The notes beneath the pieces are model-generated. The model saw only the letters and a program-made list of their open reading frames with translations, did no database searches and had not been told where the DNA came from. DNA of 64,000 nucleotides. Origin: Nocardioidaceae bacterium. Its GTDB lineage: Bacteria > Actinomycetota > Actinomycetes > Propionibacteriales > Nocardioidaceae. The stretch is from assembly GCA_017744365.1 (NCBI GenBank), contig JAGIBL010000001.1, forward strand, positions 62,001-126,000. The letters are read 5' to 3'. A program made the translations under genes and the position numbers. Numbering within the stretch: the stretch's first letter is position 1; each line of letters begins with the position of its first letter. Below are positions 47,381-55,281 of the stretch, in pieces.

Positions 47381-49063
47381 ATGAACGCTCGTGAACGCTG
47401 GCAGCAGCGCTACGCCGCCTCCCGCCTGCGCGACGCCGACTTCACCACCCTGTCCGGGATGGTCGTCGAGCCGGCTTACGGGACCGACGAGGGCGAGTGG
47501 CCGGGCGAGTTCCCGTTCACCCGCGGCCTGTACGCCGCAGGCATGCGCGGCCGGACCTGGACGATCCGCCAGTTCGCCGGCTTCGGCAACGCCCAGCAGA
47601 CCAACGAGCGCTACAAGATGATCCTCGGCCGCGGTGGGGGCGGGCTCTCCGTCGCGTTCGACATGCCCACCCTGATGGGCCGCGACTCCGACGACCCCAA
47701 GAGCCTCGGCGAGGTCGGTCACTGCGGCGTCGCCATCGACTCGGCCGCGGACATGGACGTGCTGTTCGCCGACATCCCGCTCGGCGAGACCACCACCAGC
47801 ATGACCATCTCGGGCCCGGCGGTGCCGGTCTTCTGCATGTACCTGGTCGCCGCCGAGCGCCAGGGCGTCGACCTCGGCAGCCTCAACGGCACCCTGCAGA
47901 CCGACATCTTCAAGGAGTACATCGCGCAGAAGGAGTGGCTGTTCGCGCCCGAGCCGCACCTGCGCCTGATCGGCGACCTGATGGAGTACTGCGCCGAGAA
48001 CATCCCGGCCTACAAGCCGCTCTCGGTCTCCGGCTACCACATCCGCGAGGCCGGCTCGACGGCCGCGCAGGAGCTTGCGTTCACCCTGGCCGACGGCTTC
48101 GGGTATGTCGAGCTCGGGCTCTCCCGGGGACTGGACGTGGACGTGTTCGCGCCCGGCCTGAGCTTCTTCTTCGACAGCCACCTGGACTTCTTCGAGGAGA
48201 TCGCGAAGTTCCGCGCGGCCCGGCGGATCTGGGCCCGCTGGATGCGCGACGTGTACGGCGCGAAGACCGAGAAGGCCCAGTGGCTGCGCTTCCACACCCA
48301 GACCGCCGGTGTCTCGCTGACCGCCCAGCAGCCGTACAACAACGTCGTCCGCACCGGGATCGAGGCGCTGGCCGCGGTCCTCGGCGGGACCAACTCGCTG
48401 CACACCAACGCCCTGGACGAGACGCTGGCCCTGCCCAGCGAGCAGGCCGCCGAGATCGCGCTGCGCACCCAGCAGGTGATCATGGAGGAGACCGGCGTGA
48501 CCAACGTCGCCGACCCGCTGGGCGGCTCCTGGTACGTCGAGGCGCTCACCGACCAGATCGAGGCCGAGGCGAACAGGATCTTCGACAAGATCCTGAGCAT
48601 GGGTGGCTCCTCGCTCACCTCCGCCGACCACGCCGGTCTGGCCGCGGCGACCGCGCGCGGGGAGAACCCGGTGACGAAGGGGCTGCTCCGTGGCATCGAG
48701 GACGGCTGGTTCATGAGCGAGATCGCCGAGGCCGCCTTCGTCTACCAGAAGGCGCTGGAGAAGGGCGACAAGAAGGTCGTCGGCGTCAACACGCACCTGG
48801 ACTCGGTGACCACGGACCTGGAGATCCTCCGCGTCTCCCACGAGGTCGAGCTGGAGCAGGTCCGGGTGCTGCGCGAGCGTCGTACGACGCGGCAGCAGGC
48901 GGCCGTGGACGAGGCGCTGGCGCGGATGGTCGCGGTGGCCCGCACCGAGGAGAACCTGGTCCCGCCGATGCTGGACGCCGTGCGCGCCGAGGCCACCCTG
49001 GGCGAGATCTGCGACGCCTTGCGTGCCGAGTGGGGCGAGTACCGGGAGCCCGCACGTTTCTGA
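47381..49063 (+). CDS. icmA: Isobutyryl-CoA mutase large subunit (B12-dependent, lacks cobalamin domain)
   Basis: 560-residue mutase barrel ending before any B12 domain. The residues that discriminate substrates are Phe65 (WTIRQFAGFG; Tyr in methylmalonyl-CoA mutase, Ile in 2-hydroxyisobutyryl-CoA mutase) and Gln183 (KEYIAQKEW; Arg in methylmalonyl-CoA mutase), the IcmA pair. It should equilibrate isobutyryl- and n-butyryl-CoA, linking valine breakdown to butyryl/crotonyl-CoA. It needs a separate small B12 subunit (IcmB), not in the window. TACTAT (47368-47373) eight bases before the ATG and no ribosome-binding site suggest a leaderless mRNA. MeaB lies at 42.5 kb. Confidence 0.9.
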   Translation: MNARERWQQRYAASRLRDADFTTLSGMVVEPAYGTDEGEWPGEFPFTRGLYAAGMRGRTWTIRQFAGFGNAQQTNERYKMILGRGGGGLSVAFDMPTLMGRDSDDPKSLGEVGHCGVAIDSAADMDVLFADIPLGETTTSMTISGPAVPVFCMYLVAAERQGVDLGSLNGTLQTDIFKEYIAQKEWLFAPEPHLRLIGDLMEYCAENIPAYKPLSVSGYHIREAGSTAAQELAFTLADGFGYVELGLSRGLDVDVFAPGLSFFFDSHLDFFEEIAKFRAARRIWARWMRDVYGAKTEKAQWLRFHTQTAGVSLTAQQPYNNVVRTGIEALAAVLGGTNSLHTNALDETLALPSEQAAEIALRTQQVIMEETGVTNVADPLGGSWYVEALTDQIEAEANRIFDKILSMGGSSLTSADHAGLAAATARGENPVTKGLLRGIEDGWFMSEIAEAAFVYQKALEKGDKKVVGVNTHLDSVTTDLEILRVSHEVELEQVRVLRERRTTRQQAAVDEALARMVAVARTEENLVPPMLDAVRAEATLGEICDALRAEWGEYREPARF

Positions 49064-49082
49064 CGTCCGCAACAATGGCCCC

Positions 49083-49988
49083 ATGACGCAGGAACCCTTC
49101 TCCCGTCCCGGTGCCGTCGACCTCTCGGGCCTCTCCGCCACCGCCCCCGCGGGCGCGGCCGGCGTGAGCGGCGCGTACACGGTCACGGTCGACGAGCAGA
49201 GCTTCCAGTCGCTGCTGGAGAGCTCGATGAGCGCCCCGGTCATGCTCGCGTTCTACAGCCCCAGCCGCTCCCCGGAGAGCGTCCAGCTCGCCGACGACCT
49301 GCAGGTGCTCTCCAACGAGTTCGAGGGCCGGTTCCTGCTCGGCCGGGTGGACATCGACGCCACCCCGCAGATCGCCCAGGCGATGCAGATCCCGTCGGTG
49401 CCGCTGGTGGTGCTGGTCGCCCAGGGCCGCCCGGTGCCGTTGATCCAGAACGCCGCCCCGCGGGAGGAGCTGCGCGCGGCGATCACCCAGGTGCTCCAGC
49501 AGCTCACCGCCGGTGGCTTCACCGGCCGGCACCAGCCGCGCTCGGCCGGCGTCGACGAGGAGGGCGAGGAGCTGGTCGACCCGCGCTACGCGCCGGCCCA
49601 GGACGCGCTGGCGAACAACGACATCGAGGGCGCGATCGCCGAGTACACCAAGCTGCTCGACGGCAATCCGGCCGACGCCGAGGCGGCCGCCGGCTTGGCG
49701 ATGGCCCAGCTGCTGCAGCGGACCCAGGGCGCCGACCTGAACGCGGCCCGGGAGGCCGCCGCGGCCAACCCCGACGACGTGGACGCCCAGACGCTGGTGG
49801 CCGACCTCGACCTGCTCGGAGGGCACGTCGACGACGCCTTCAACCGGCTCATCAACCTCGTCCGTCGTACGGCTGAGGAGGACCGGGACAGGGCCCGCAC
49901 CCACCTGATCGCGCTCTTCGGCGCGGTCGGCAACGCGGACCCGCGGGTGCAGCGGGCGCGACGGGACCTCGCTTCCGCGCTGTTCTGA
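49083..49988 (+). CDS. Thioredoxin-fold protein with TPR tail (CnoX/YbbN-like), redox site lost
   Basis: 301 residues. N-terminal thioredoxin fold (about 45-150: YTVTVDEQSFQSLLESS, VMLAFYSPSRSPESVQLADDL, IPSVPLVVLVAQGRPV). The CxxC site is replaced by SPSRSP, so no disulfide chemistry. C-terminal TPR-like repeats (PADAEAAAGLAMAQLLQRT, AFNRLINLVRR). This is the CnoX/YbbN chaperedoxin architecture; a holdase or chaperone function is inferred. Follows icmA at 19 nt and is probably co-transcribed; conserved in actinobacteria downstream of other genes too. Confidence 0.85.
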   Translation: MTQEPFSRPGAVDLSGLSATAPAGAAGVSGAYTVTVDEQSFQSLLESSMSAPVMLAFYSPSRSPESVQLADDLQVLSNEFEGRFLLGRVDIDATPQIAQAMQIPSVPLVVLVAQGRPVPLIQNAAPREELRAAITQVLQQLTAGGFTGRHQPRSAGVDEEGEELVDPRYAPAQDALANNDIEGAIAEYTKLLDGNPADAEAAAGLAMAQLLQRTQGADLNAAREAAAANPDDVDAQTLVADLDLLGGHVDDAFNRLINLVRRTAEEDRDRARTHLIALFGAVGNADPRVQRARRDLASALF

Positions 49989-50002
49989 GTGAGCGGGCTC
50001 AC
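49989..50002. promoter_or_regulatory. 14-bp palindrome upstream of narK
   Basis: GTGAGC-GG-GCTCAC is perfect and directly follows the stop codon of the preceding gene. It could be a weak terminator stem or an operator for the nitrate operon; no T-run follows. Confidence 0.3.
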
Positions 50003-50063
50003 GGTTCTCACACCGAGGGGACCGTGTCCGCGAGATCCGTTTTACCTTCGCGACATCGCGGGC

Positions 50064-50090
50064 GTGATGACCGCGAAACATGCCGGTGAC
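50064..50090 (+). promoter_or_regulatory. GlnR-box-like sequence upstream of narK
   Basis: GTGAT-n6-GAAAC-n6-GTGAC matches the actinobacterial GlnR consensus gTnAc-n6-GaAAc-n6-gTnAc in three successive half-sites with exact spacing. The next half-site position reads ACGGT and is poor. It lies 39 bases before the narK start. GlnR activates nitrate and nitrite assimilation under nitrogen limitation, which fits the operon behind it. Confidence 0.6.
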
Positions 50091-50128
50091 ACCTTCACGG
50101 TCACGATCCGTGACGCGAAGGAGTCCCG

Positions 50129-51688
50129 ATGTCCGCCACCGAGACCACGACTGGCCCGGTCACCACCACGACGGTGGTCCCCGCTGCCCCGCGCAGCGGC
50201 TGGATCGACCACTGGGAGCCGGAGGACCCGGCGTTCTGGGAGTCGACCGGCAAGAAGGTCGCCCGGCGCAACCTGGTCTTCTCGATCTTCGCCGAGCACC
50301 TCGGCTTCTCGGTCTGGCTGCTGTGGAGCGTCAGCGCCGCCCTGCTCGCCAAGGCGGGCTTCGGGTTCACCCCGCAGCAGCTGTTCTGGCTGGTCGCGGT
50401 GCCGAACCTGGTCGGCTCGCTGCTCCGGCTGCCCTACACCTTCGCGGTGCCGAAGTTCGGTGGCCGCAACTGGACCGTGGTCAGCGCCCTGCTGCTGCTC
50501 GTCCCGACGCTGCTGTTCGCGCACTTCGTGCAGCAGCCGGACACGCCCTACTGGGTCTTCGTGGTCATCGCCGCGACCGCCGGCGTCGGCGGCGGCAACT
50601 TCGCCTCCTCGATGGCGAGCATCAACTTCTTCTTCCCCAGTGACAAGAAGGGGGCCGCGCTCGGTCTGAACGCGGCCGGCGGCAACGCGGGCGTCGCCGT
50701 GATCCAGTTCTTCCTGCCGATCATCGTCGGCGGCGCCGGCGCCTTCGGGCTGGTCAAGGCCAGCCAGAGCGGCATCGTGCTCCAGCGGGCCGGCTACCTG
50801 TACGCCGCGCTGGCGATCCTCGCGGCCGGCTGCGCCTACCTCTTCATGAACAACCTGCGGGCGGCGTACTCGAAGCCGCGTGAGCAGCTCGCCGTGCTCA
50901 GGTACAAGCACACCTGGGTGATCTCGTTCCTCTACATCGGCACCTTCGGCTCGTTCATCGGCTTCTCGGCCGCGATGCCGCTGCTCATCAAGATCAACTT
51001 CTTCCGCTCGCCGATCCCGACGGCCTCGATCGGCATCAACTTCGCCTACTACGCCTTCCTGGGTGCGCTGGTCGGCTCGGTCGCGCGGCCCTTCGGCGGC
51101 TGGCTCGCCGACAAGTACGGCGGCGCGAAGGTGACCCTGGGCGCGTTCGTGGCGATGATCCTGGGCACGCTCGGCGTCATCGCGATCCTGGCCCAGCTCA
51201 AGACGGTGCCGACCGCGCCCCCGGAGAAGCTGGCCGCCTGGGCGAAGGACCCGTCGAGCTTCCCCGGCTTCCCGCCCGCGGTCGTCGACGCGGTGAACGC
51301 CAACTCCGACCTGTTCCCGTGGTTCCTGGTGGCCTTCCTGTTCATCTTCGCGGCCACCGGCATCGGCAACGGCTCGACGTACCGGATGATCCCCGCGATC
51401 CAGAAGACGTACGCCGCGAACGTCGGCGAGGCCGGCTCGACCGAGCGCATCCTGGCCGAGGCGAAGGCGCCCAACGAGGCCTCCGCGGTGCTCGGCATCG
51501 CCGGTGCGATCGGCGCCCTGGGCGGCTTCCTGATCCCGATCACGTTCTCCTCGCCCTGGGTCAAGGACCCGGTCGCGGCCACGCACAGCGCGTTCGTGAT
51601 CTTCGCCGGGTTCTACGTGGTCTGCCTGGCGGTCACCTGGGCGTTCTACCTGCGGCCGCGCGCGGTGATGGCGAAGGCGCGCGTGTGA
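50129..51688 (+). CDS. narK: MFS nitrate/nitrite transporter NarK
   Basis: 519 residues, about 12 membrane helices. Nitrate-signature motifs GGGNFASSMASINFFFPSDKKGAALGLNAAGGNAGV and, in the second half, GIGNGSTYRMIPAI. The N-terminal 40 residues (WIDHWEPEDPAFWESTGKK) are the cytoplasmic extension typical of actinobacterial NarK/NasA. AAGGAG (50118-50123) precedes the ATG. First gene of the assimilation operon; its stop overlaps the nitrate reductase GTG by 4 nt. Confidence 0.94.
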   Translation: MSATETTTGPVTTTTVVPAAPRSGWIDHWEPEDPAFWESTGKKVARRNLVFSIFAEHLGFSVWLLWSVSAALLAKAGFGFTPQQLFWLVAVPNLVGSLLRLPYTFAVPKFGGRNWTVVSALLLLVPTLLFAHFVQQPDTPYWVFVVIAATAGVGGGNFASSMASINFFFPSDKKGAALGLNAAGGNAGVAVIQFFLPIIVGGAGAFGLVKASQSGIVLQRAGYLYAALAILAAGCAYLFMNNLRAAYSKPREQLAVLRYKHTWVISFLYIGTFGSFIGFSAAMPLLIKINFFRSPIPTASIGINFAYYAFLGALVGSVARPFGGWLADKYGGAKVTLGAFVAMILGTLGVIAILAQLKTVPTAPPEKLAAWAKDPSSFPGFPPAVVDAVNANSDLFPWFLVAFLFIFAATGIGNGSTYRMIPAIQKTYAANVGEAGSTERILAEAKAPNEASAVLGIAGAIGALGGFLIPITFSSPWVKDPVAATHSAFVIFAGFYVVCLAVTWAFYLRPRAVMAKARV

Positions 51689-53784
51689 CCGACACTCATT
51701 GCCCGTACTGCGCCCTGCAGTGCGCGATGACGCTCACTCCCTCTGTCGAGGAGGGAGTGAGCGTCGCGCCCCGGCAGTTCCCGACGAACCGGGGCGGCCT
51801 GTGCCAGAAGGGCTGGACGAGTGCGGCGGTGCTGCGCGCCCCGGACAGGATCACCACGCCGCTGGTGCGCTCGGCGCAGGGTGTGCTCGAGGAGGCGACC
51901 TGGGAGGAGGCGCTCGCGTACGTCGCTGCCCGGGTGCGCTCGCTGCAGGCCGAGCACGGCCCGGACAGCATCGGCGTCTTCGGCGGCGGCGGCCTGACCA
52001 ACGAGAAGGCCTACCAGCTGGGCAAGTTCACCCGGACCGTGCTGCGGACCAAGCACATCGACTACAACGGCCGGTTCTGCATGTCCTCTGCGGCCGCCGC
52101 CGGCAACAGGGCCTTCGGGATCGACCGCGGGATGCCGTTCCCGGTCTCCGACGTCGACGCCACGGGGGCGGTGCTGCTGCTGGGCAGCAACGTGGCCGAC
52201 ACGATGCCTCCGTTCGTGCAGCACCTGGCCGGGGTGCGGGAGCGCGGCGGGCTGATCGTGGTCGACCCGCGGCGCTCGGCGACGGCGGCCCTGACGGATG
52301 AGGCTGGGCTGCACCTGCAGCCGCTCCCCGGCACCGACCAGGTGCTGCTCCTCGGCCTGCTCCACCTCGTGGTGGCCCAGGGGCTGGCCGACGAGGAGTA
52401 CCTGGCCGCGCGGGTGCACGGCTGGGACGAGGTGATCCGCTCGGCCGCCCTGTGGTGGCCCGGACGGGTGGCGACGACCACGGGTGTGCCCGAGGCGTCC
52501 CTGCGCCGCGCTGTCGAGGTCCTGGCCGCGGCCGCGCCGTCGCGGGGCGGCCGGGGCGCGATGATCCTCACCGGCCGCGGCGCCGAGCAGCACACCGGCG
52601 GCACCGACACGGTGACCGCGGCGATCAACCTGGCCCTGGCGCTGGGCCTGCCCGGCCGTGCGGCGAGCGGGTACGGCTGCCTGACCGGGCAGGGCAACGG
52701 GCAAGGCGGCCGGGAGCACGGCCAGAAGGCCGACCAGCTCCCCGGCTACCGCTTGATCGAGGACCCGGCGGCCCGCGCCCACGTGGCCGGTGTCTGGGGC
52801 GTGAGCCCGGAATCCCTTCCTGGCAAGGGCGTTCCGGCCGTCGAGCTGCTCGGCAAGCTGGGCGGCGAGGTCAAGGCGCTGTTCGTGCACGGGGCCAACG
52901 TGCTGGTCAGCGCACCGGACGCGACCGCGGTCCGGCGACGGCTGGAGAGCCTGGACCTGCTGGTCGTCTGCGACTTCGTCCCGAGCGAGACGGCGCGTCT
53001 CGCCGACGTGGTACTGCCGGTCACCCAGTGGGCCGAGGAGGAGGGCACCATGACCTCCCTCGAAGGACGGATCCTGCGCCGCCGCCGGGCGATCGACCCG
53101 CCCGGCCAGGCCCGCAGCGAGCTGGCGATCCTGCGCGACCTCGCGGCTGCGCTCGGCAGCGACGTGCACTTCGACACCGAGCCGGCCCTGGTCTTCGACG
53201 AGCTCGCCCGGGCCAGCGCGGGCGGCGTTGCCGACTACTCCGGCCTCTCGCACGCTCTTCTCGATGCGACCGAGCGACCGCTGCACTGGCCGGCGCCGGC
53301 CGGGTCGAGCGGGACGCCGCGGCTGTTCGCCACCCGGTTCGCGCACGCCGACGGGAAGGCCCGGATGGTCCCGGTCAGCCCGGGCGCGCCCGCGGACGAC
53401 CTGCGCGCGGAGGCGCCGGTCTACCTGGTCACCGGCCGGGTGCTCGCGCAGTACCAGTCCGGCGCGCAGACCAGGCGGGTCGAGGCGCTCAACGACGTCG
53501 CGCCGGCGCCGTACGTGGAGCTGCACCCGCACCTGGCACGGCGGCACGCGATCGAGGACGGCGACGACGTGGCGGTCACCTCGGCGCGCGGCACCGCGGT
53601 CGCCCGGGCCCGGATCACCGGCACGATCCGGCCCGACACCGTGTTCATGCCCTTCCACTGGCCCGGCGACGGGATGGCCAACGCGGTCACCAACGACGCC
53701 ACCGACCCGGTCTCCGGGATGCCCGAGTTCAAGGTGTGCGCGGTCTCGGTCGCGCGCGCGGACCTGCTGGAGGTGACCGCATGA
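51685..53784 (+). CDS. nasC: Assimilatory nitrate reductase, molybdopterin catalytic subunit
   Basis: Reduces nitrate to nitrite in the cytoplasm. 699 residues with no Tat signal. The 4Fe-4S site is Cys6-x2-Cys9-x3-Cys13-x26-Cys40; the likely Mo ligand is Cys132 in NGRFCMSSA. Molybdopterin-guanine-dinucleotide motifs include GSNVADTMPP, TGQGNGQGGREHGQKADQLPG and the C-terminal FMPFHWPGDGMANAVTNDATDP. Coupled to narK and to the next gene through GTGA and ATGA overlaps. Called Nas type rather than formate dehydrogenase because no Sec/Cys loop of Fdh type and because of the operon. Confidence 0.93.
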   Translation: MTDTHCPYCALQCAMTLTPSVEEGVSVAPRQFPTNRGGLCQKGWTSAAVLRAPDRITTPLVRSAQGVLEEATWEEALAYVAARVRSLQAEHGPDSIGVFGGGGLTNEKAYQLGKFTRTVLRTKHIDYNGRFCMSSAAAAGNRAFGIDRGMPFPVSDVDATGAVLLLGSNVADTMPPFVQHLAGVRERGGLIVVDPRRSATAALTDEAGLHLQPLPGTDQVLLLGLLHLVVAQGLADEEYLAARVHGWDEVIRSAALWWPGRVATTTGVPEASLRRAVEVLAAAAPSRGGRGAMILTGRGAEQHTGGTDTVTAAINLALALGLPGRAASGYGCLTGQGNGQGGREHGQKADQLPGYRLIEDPAARAHVAGVWGVSPESLPGKGVPAVELLGKLGGEVKALFVHGANVLVSAPDATAVRRRLESLDLLVVCDFVPSETARLADVVLPVTQWAEEEGTMTSLEGRILRRRRAIDPPGQARSELAILRDLAAALGSDVHFDTEPALVFDELARASAGGVADYSGLSHALLDATERPLHWPAPAGSSGTPRLFATRFAHADGKARMVPVSPGAPADDLRAEAPVYLVTGRVLAQYQSGAQTRRVEALNDVAPAPYVELHPHLARRHAIEDGDDVAVTSARGTAVARARITGTIRPDTVFMPFHWPGDGMANAVTNDATDPVSGMPEFKVCAVSVARADLLEVTA

Positions 53785-55271
53785 GCGAGCGCGTGGTCGT
53801 GGTCGGGGCCGGGATGGTCGGCCACCGGTTCGTCGACGAGCTGGTCCGCGGCGACCGCGAGGAACGCTTCGCGATCACGCTCGTCGGCGAGGAGGAGTAC
53901 GAGCCGTACAACCGGATCCTGCTCTCCGAGGTGCTGGCCGGGCGCGCCGACCTGCGCGCGCTGACCCTGCCGCTGCCCGCCGCCGAGCGCGTCGACTTCC
54001 GTCGCGGGGTGAGTGCGGTCGGGATCGACCGCGATGCCGGCGAGGTGCTGCTCGGGGACGGTTCGCGCACGCCGTACGAGCGTCTGGTGCTGGCCACCGG
54101 AGCGCGGGCCTTCGTGCCGCCCCTCGACGGCCTGGAGAGCGAGCCGAGGCACGTGCACGTGCTGCGCACCCTCGACGACTGCCGCAACGTCGCCGCGCGG
54201 GCGATCAACGCCAAGCACGCCGTCGTCCTCGGTGGCGGCCTGCTCGGCCTGGAGGCCGCCTGCGGGCTCCGGCGCCGGGGTGTGCCGGTCACCGTGATCG
54301 ACCTGGACAGCCACCTGATGGCCACCCAGCTCGACGGCGGCCCGGCGCGGGTGCTGGCCGGCCGCCTCCGTGCGCTCGGGGTGGACGTGCTCACCGGCGT
54401 CAGCGTCGCCGAGGCGATCAGCGCGTACGACGAGCTGGTGGCCGTGCGGCTCATCGACGGCCGGGTGCTCGCCGCGGACCTGATGCTGGTCTCCTGCGGC
54501 GTCCGCGCGAACACCGCGCTCGCCGCGGGTGCCGGGCTCACCGTCGACCGCGGCATCGTGGTGGACGACGCGCTGACGACCGCCGACTCGCGAATTCACG
54601 CCATCGGCGACTGCGCGCAGCCGCCCTCGGGGATGACCGGCCTGCTGGCGCCGGGATGGGCGCAGGCGTCCCAGCTCGCGGCCACCCTGCTCGGCCGTGA
54701 GCCGCTCGAGCCCACCGAGGCCGCGGAGCGTCCCGAGCCCATCACGCTGAAAGCCGCCGGGGTCGACCTGGTCACCATGGGCGTCCGCCCCTCGCGCGCC
54801 GCCGCCGACGACCGGGTGCTCACCGTCAGTGACCCCGACGCCGGCCGGCACGTGGACCTGGTCCTGCGCGAAGGCGCTCTCGTCGGCGTCACGGTGCTCG
54901 GGTTCCCCGAGGTCTCGCCGGCGCTGACGCTGGCCTATGACCGGCAGACGCCGGTGCCGCTGGACCCGCTGAGCCTGCTCGTCACCGGCGGGGGTGGCGC
55001 GGTCGAGGAAAGCCCGTCGCCGATGCGGATGCCCGGCACCACCACGGTGTGCCGGTGCAATGGCGTCACCAAGAAGCAGATCGTCTCGGCCTGGGAGGAC
55101 GGTGCCCGCAACGTCGACGCGGTCGCCGCGAACACGCGGGCCACCACCGGGTGCGGCGGCTGCCGCGAGGTGGTCTGCGGACTCGTCGACTGGCTCAACG
55201 CCAGCGACCCGGCCGAGAGCGTTAGCACGGCTGTAACAGAGCGAAACACGCCCGTTGAAACGACTACCTAA
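53781..55271 (+). CDS. FAD/NAD(P)-dependent electron-transfer subunit with BFD [2Fe-2S] domain
   Basis: 496 residues. Two Rossmann folds (VVVVGAGMVGHRFV for FAD, AVVLGGGLLGLEAACGL for NAD(P)H), then a C-terminal BFD domain (VCRCNGVTKKQIV and TTGCGGCREVV) with a C-x-C...C-x2-C cluster site. It is like the N-terminal half of NirB but without siroheme domains, so it most likely carries electrons from NAD(P)H to the nitrate reductase, as NasB does in Bacillus. Overlaps the reductase stop by 4 nt; nirB begins 10 nt after. Confidence 0.88.
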   Translation: MSERVVVVGAGMVGHRFVDELVRGDREERFAITLVGEEEYEPYNRILLSEVLAGRADLRALTLPLPAAERVDFRRGVSAVGIDRDAGEVLLGDGSRTPYERLVLATGARAFVPPLDGLESEPRHVHVLRTLDDCRNVAARAINAKHAVVLGGGLLGLEAACGLRRRGVPVTVIDLDSHLMATQLDGGPARVLAGRLRALGVDVLTGVSVAEAISAYDELVAVRLIDGRVLAADLMLVSCGVRANTALAAGAGLTVDRGIVVDDALTTADSRIHAIGDCAQPPSGMTGLLAPGWAQASQLAATLLGREPLEPTEAAERPEPITLKAAGVDLVTMGVRPSRAAADDRVLTVSDPDAGRHVDLVLREGALVGVTVLGFPEVSPALTLAYDRQTPVPLDPLSLLVTGGGGAVEESPSPMRMPGTTTVCRCNGVTKKQIVSAWEDGARNVDAVAANTRATTGCGGCREVVCGLVDWLNASDPAESVSTAVTERNTPVETTT

Positions 55272-55281
55272 GGTGCCCCAC

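Noticed and set aside
47381-49063. Methylmalonyl-CoA mutase proper
   Set aside because: The carboxylate-binding Arg is Gln183 and the active-site Tyr is Phe65, and the cobalamin domain is absent.
55233-55260. Second GlnR-like site before nirB (GTAAC followed by GAAAC)
   Set aside because: The spacing is five bases, not six, and the next half-site does not fit; it also lies within a coding end.
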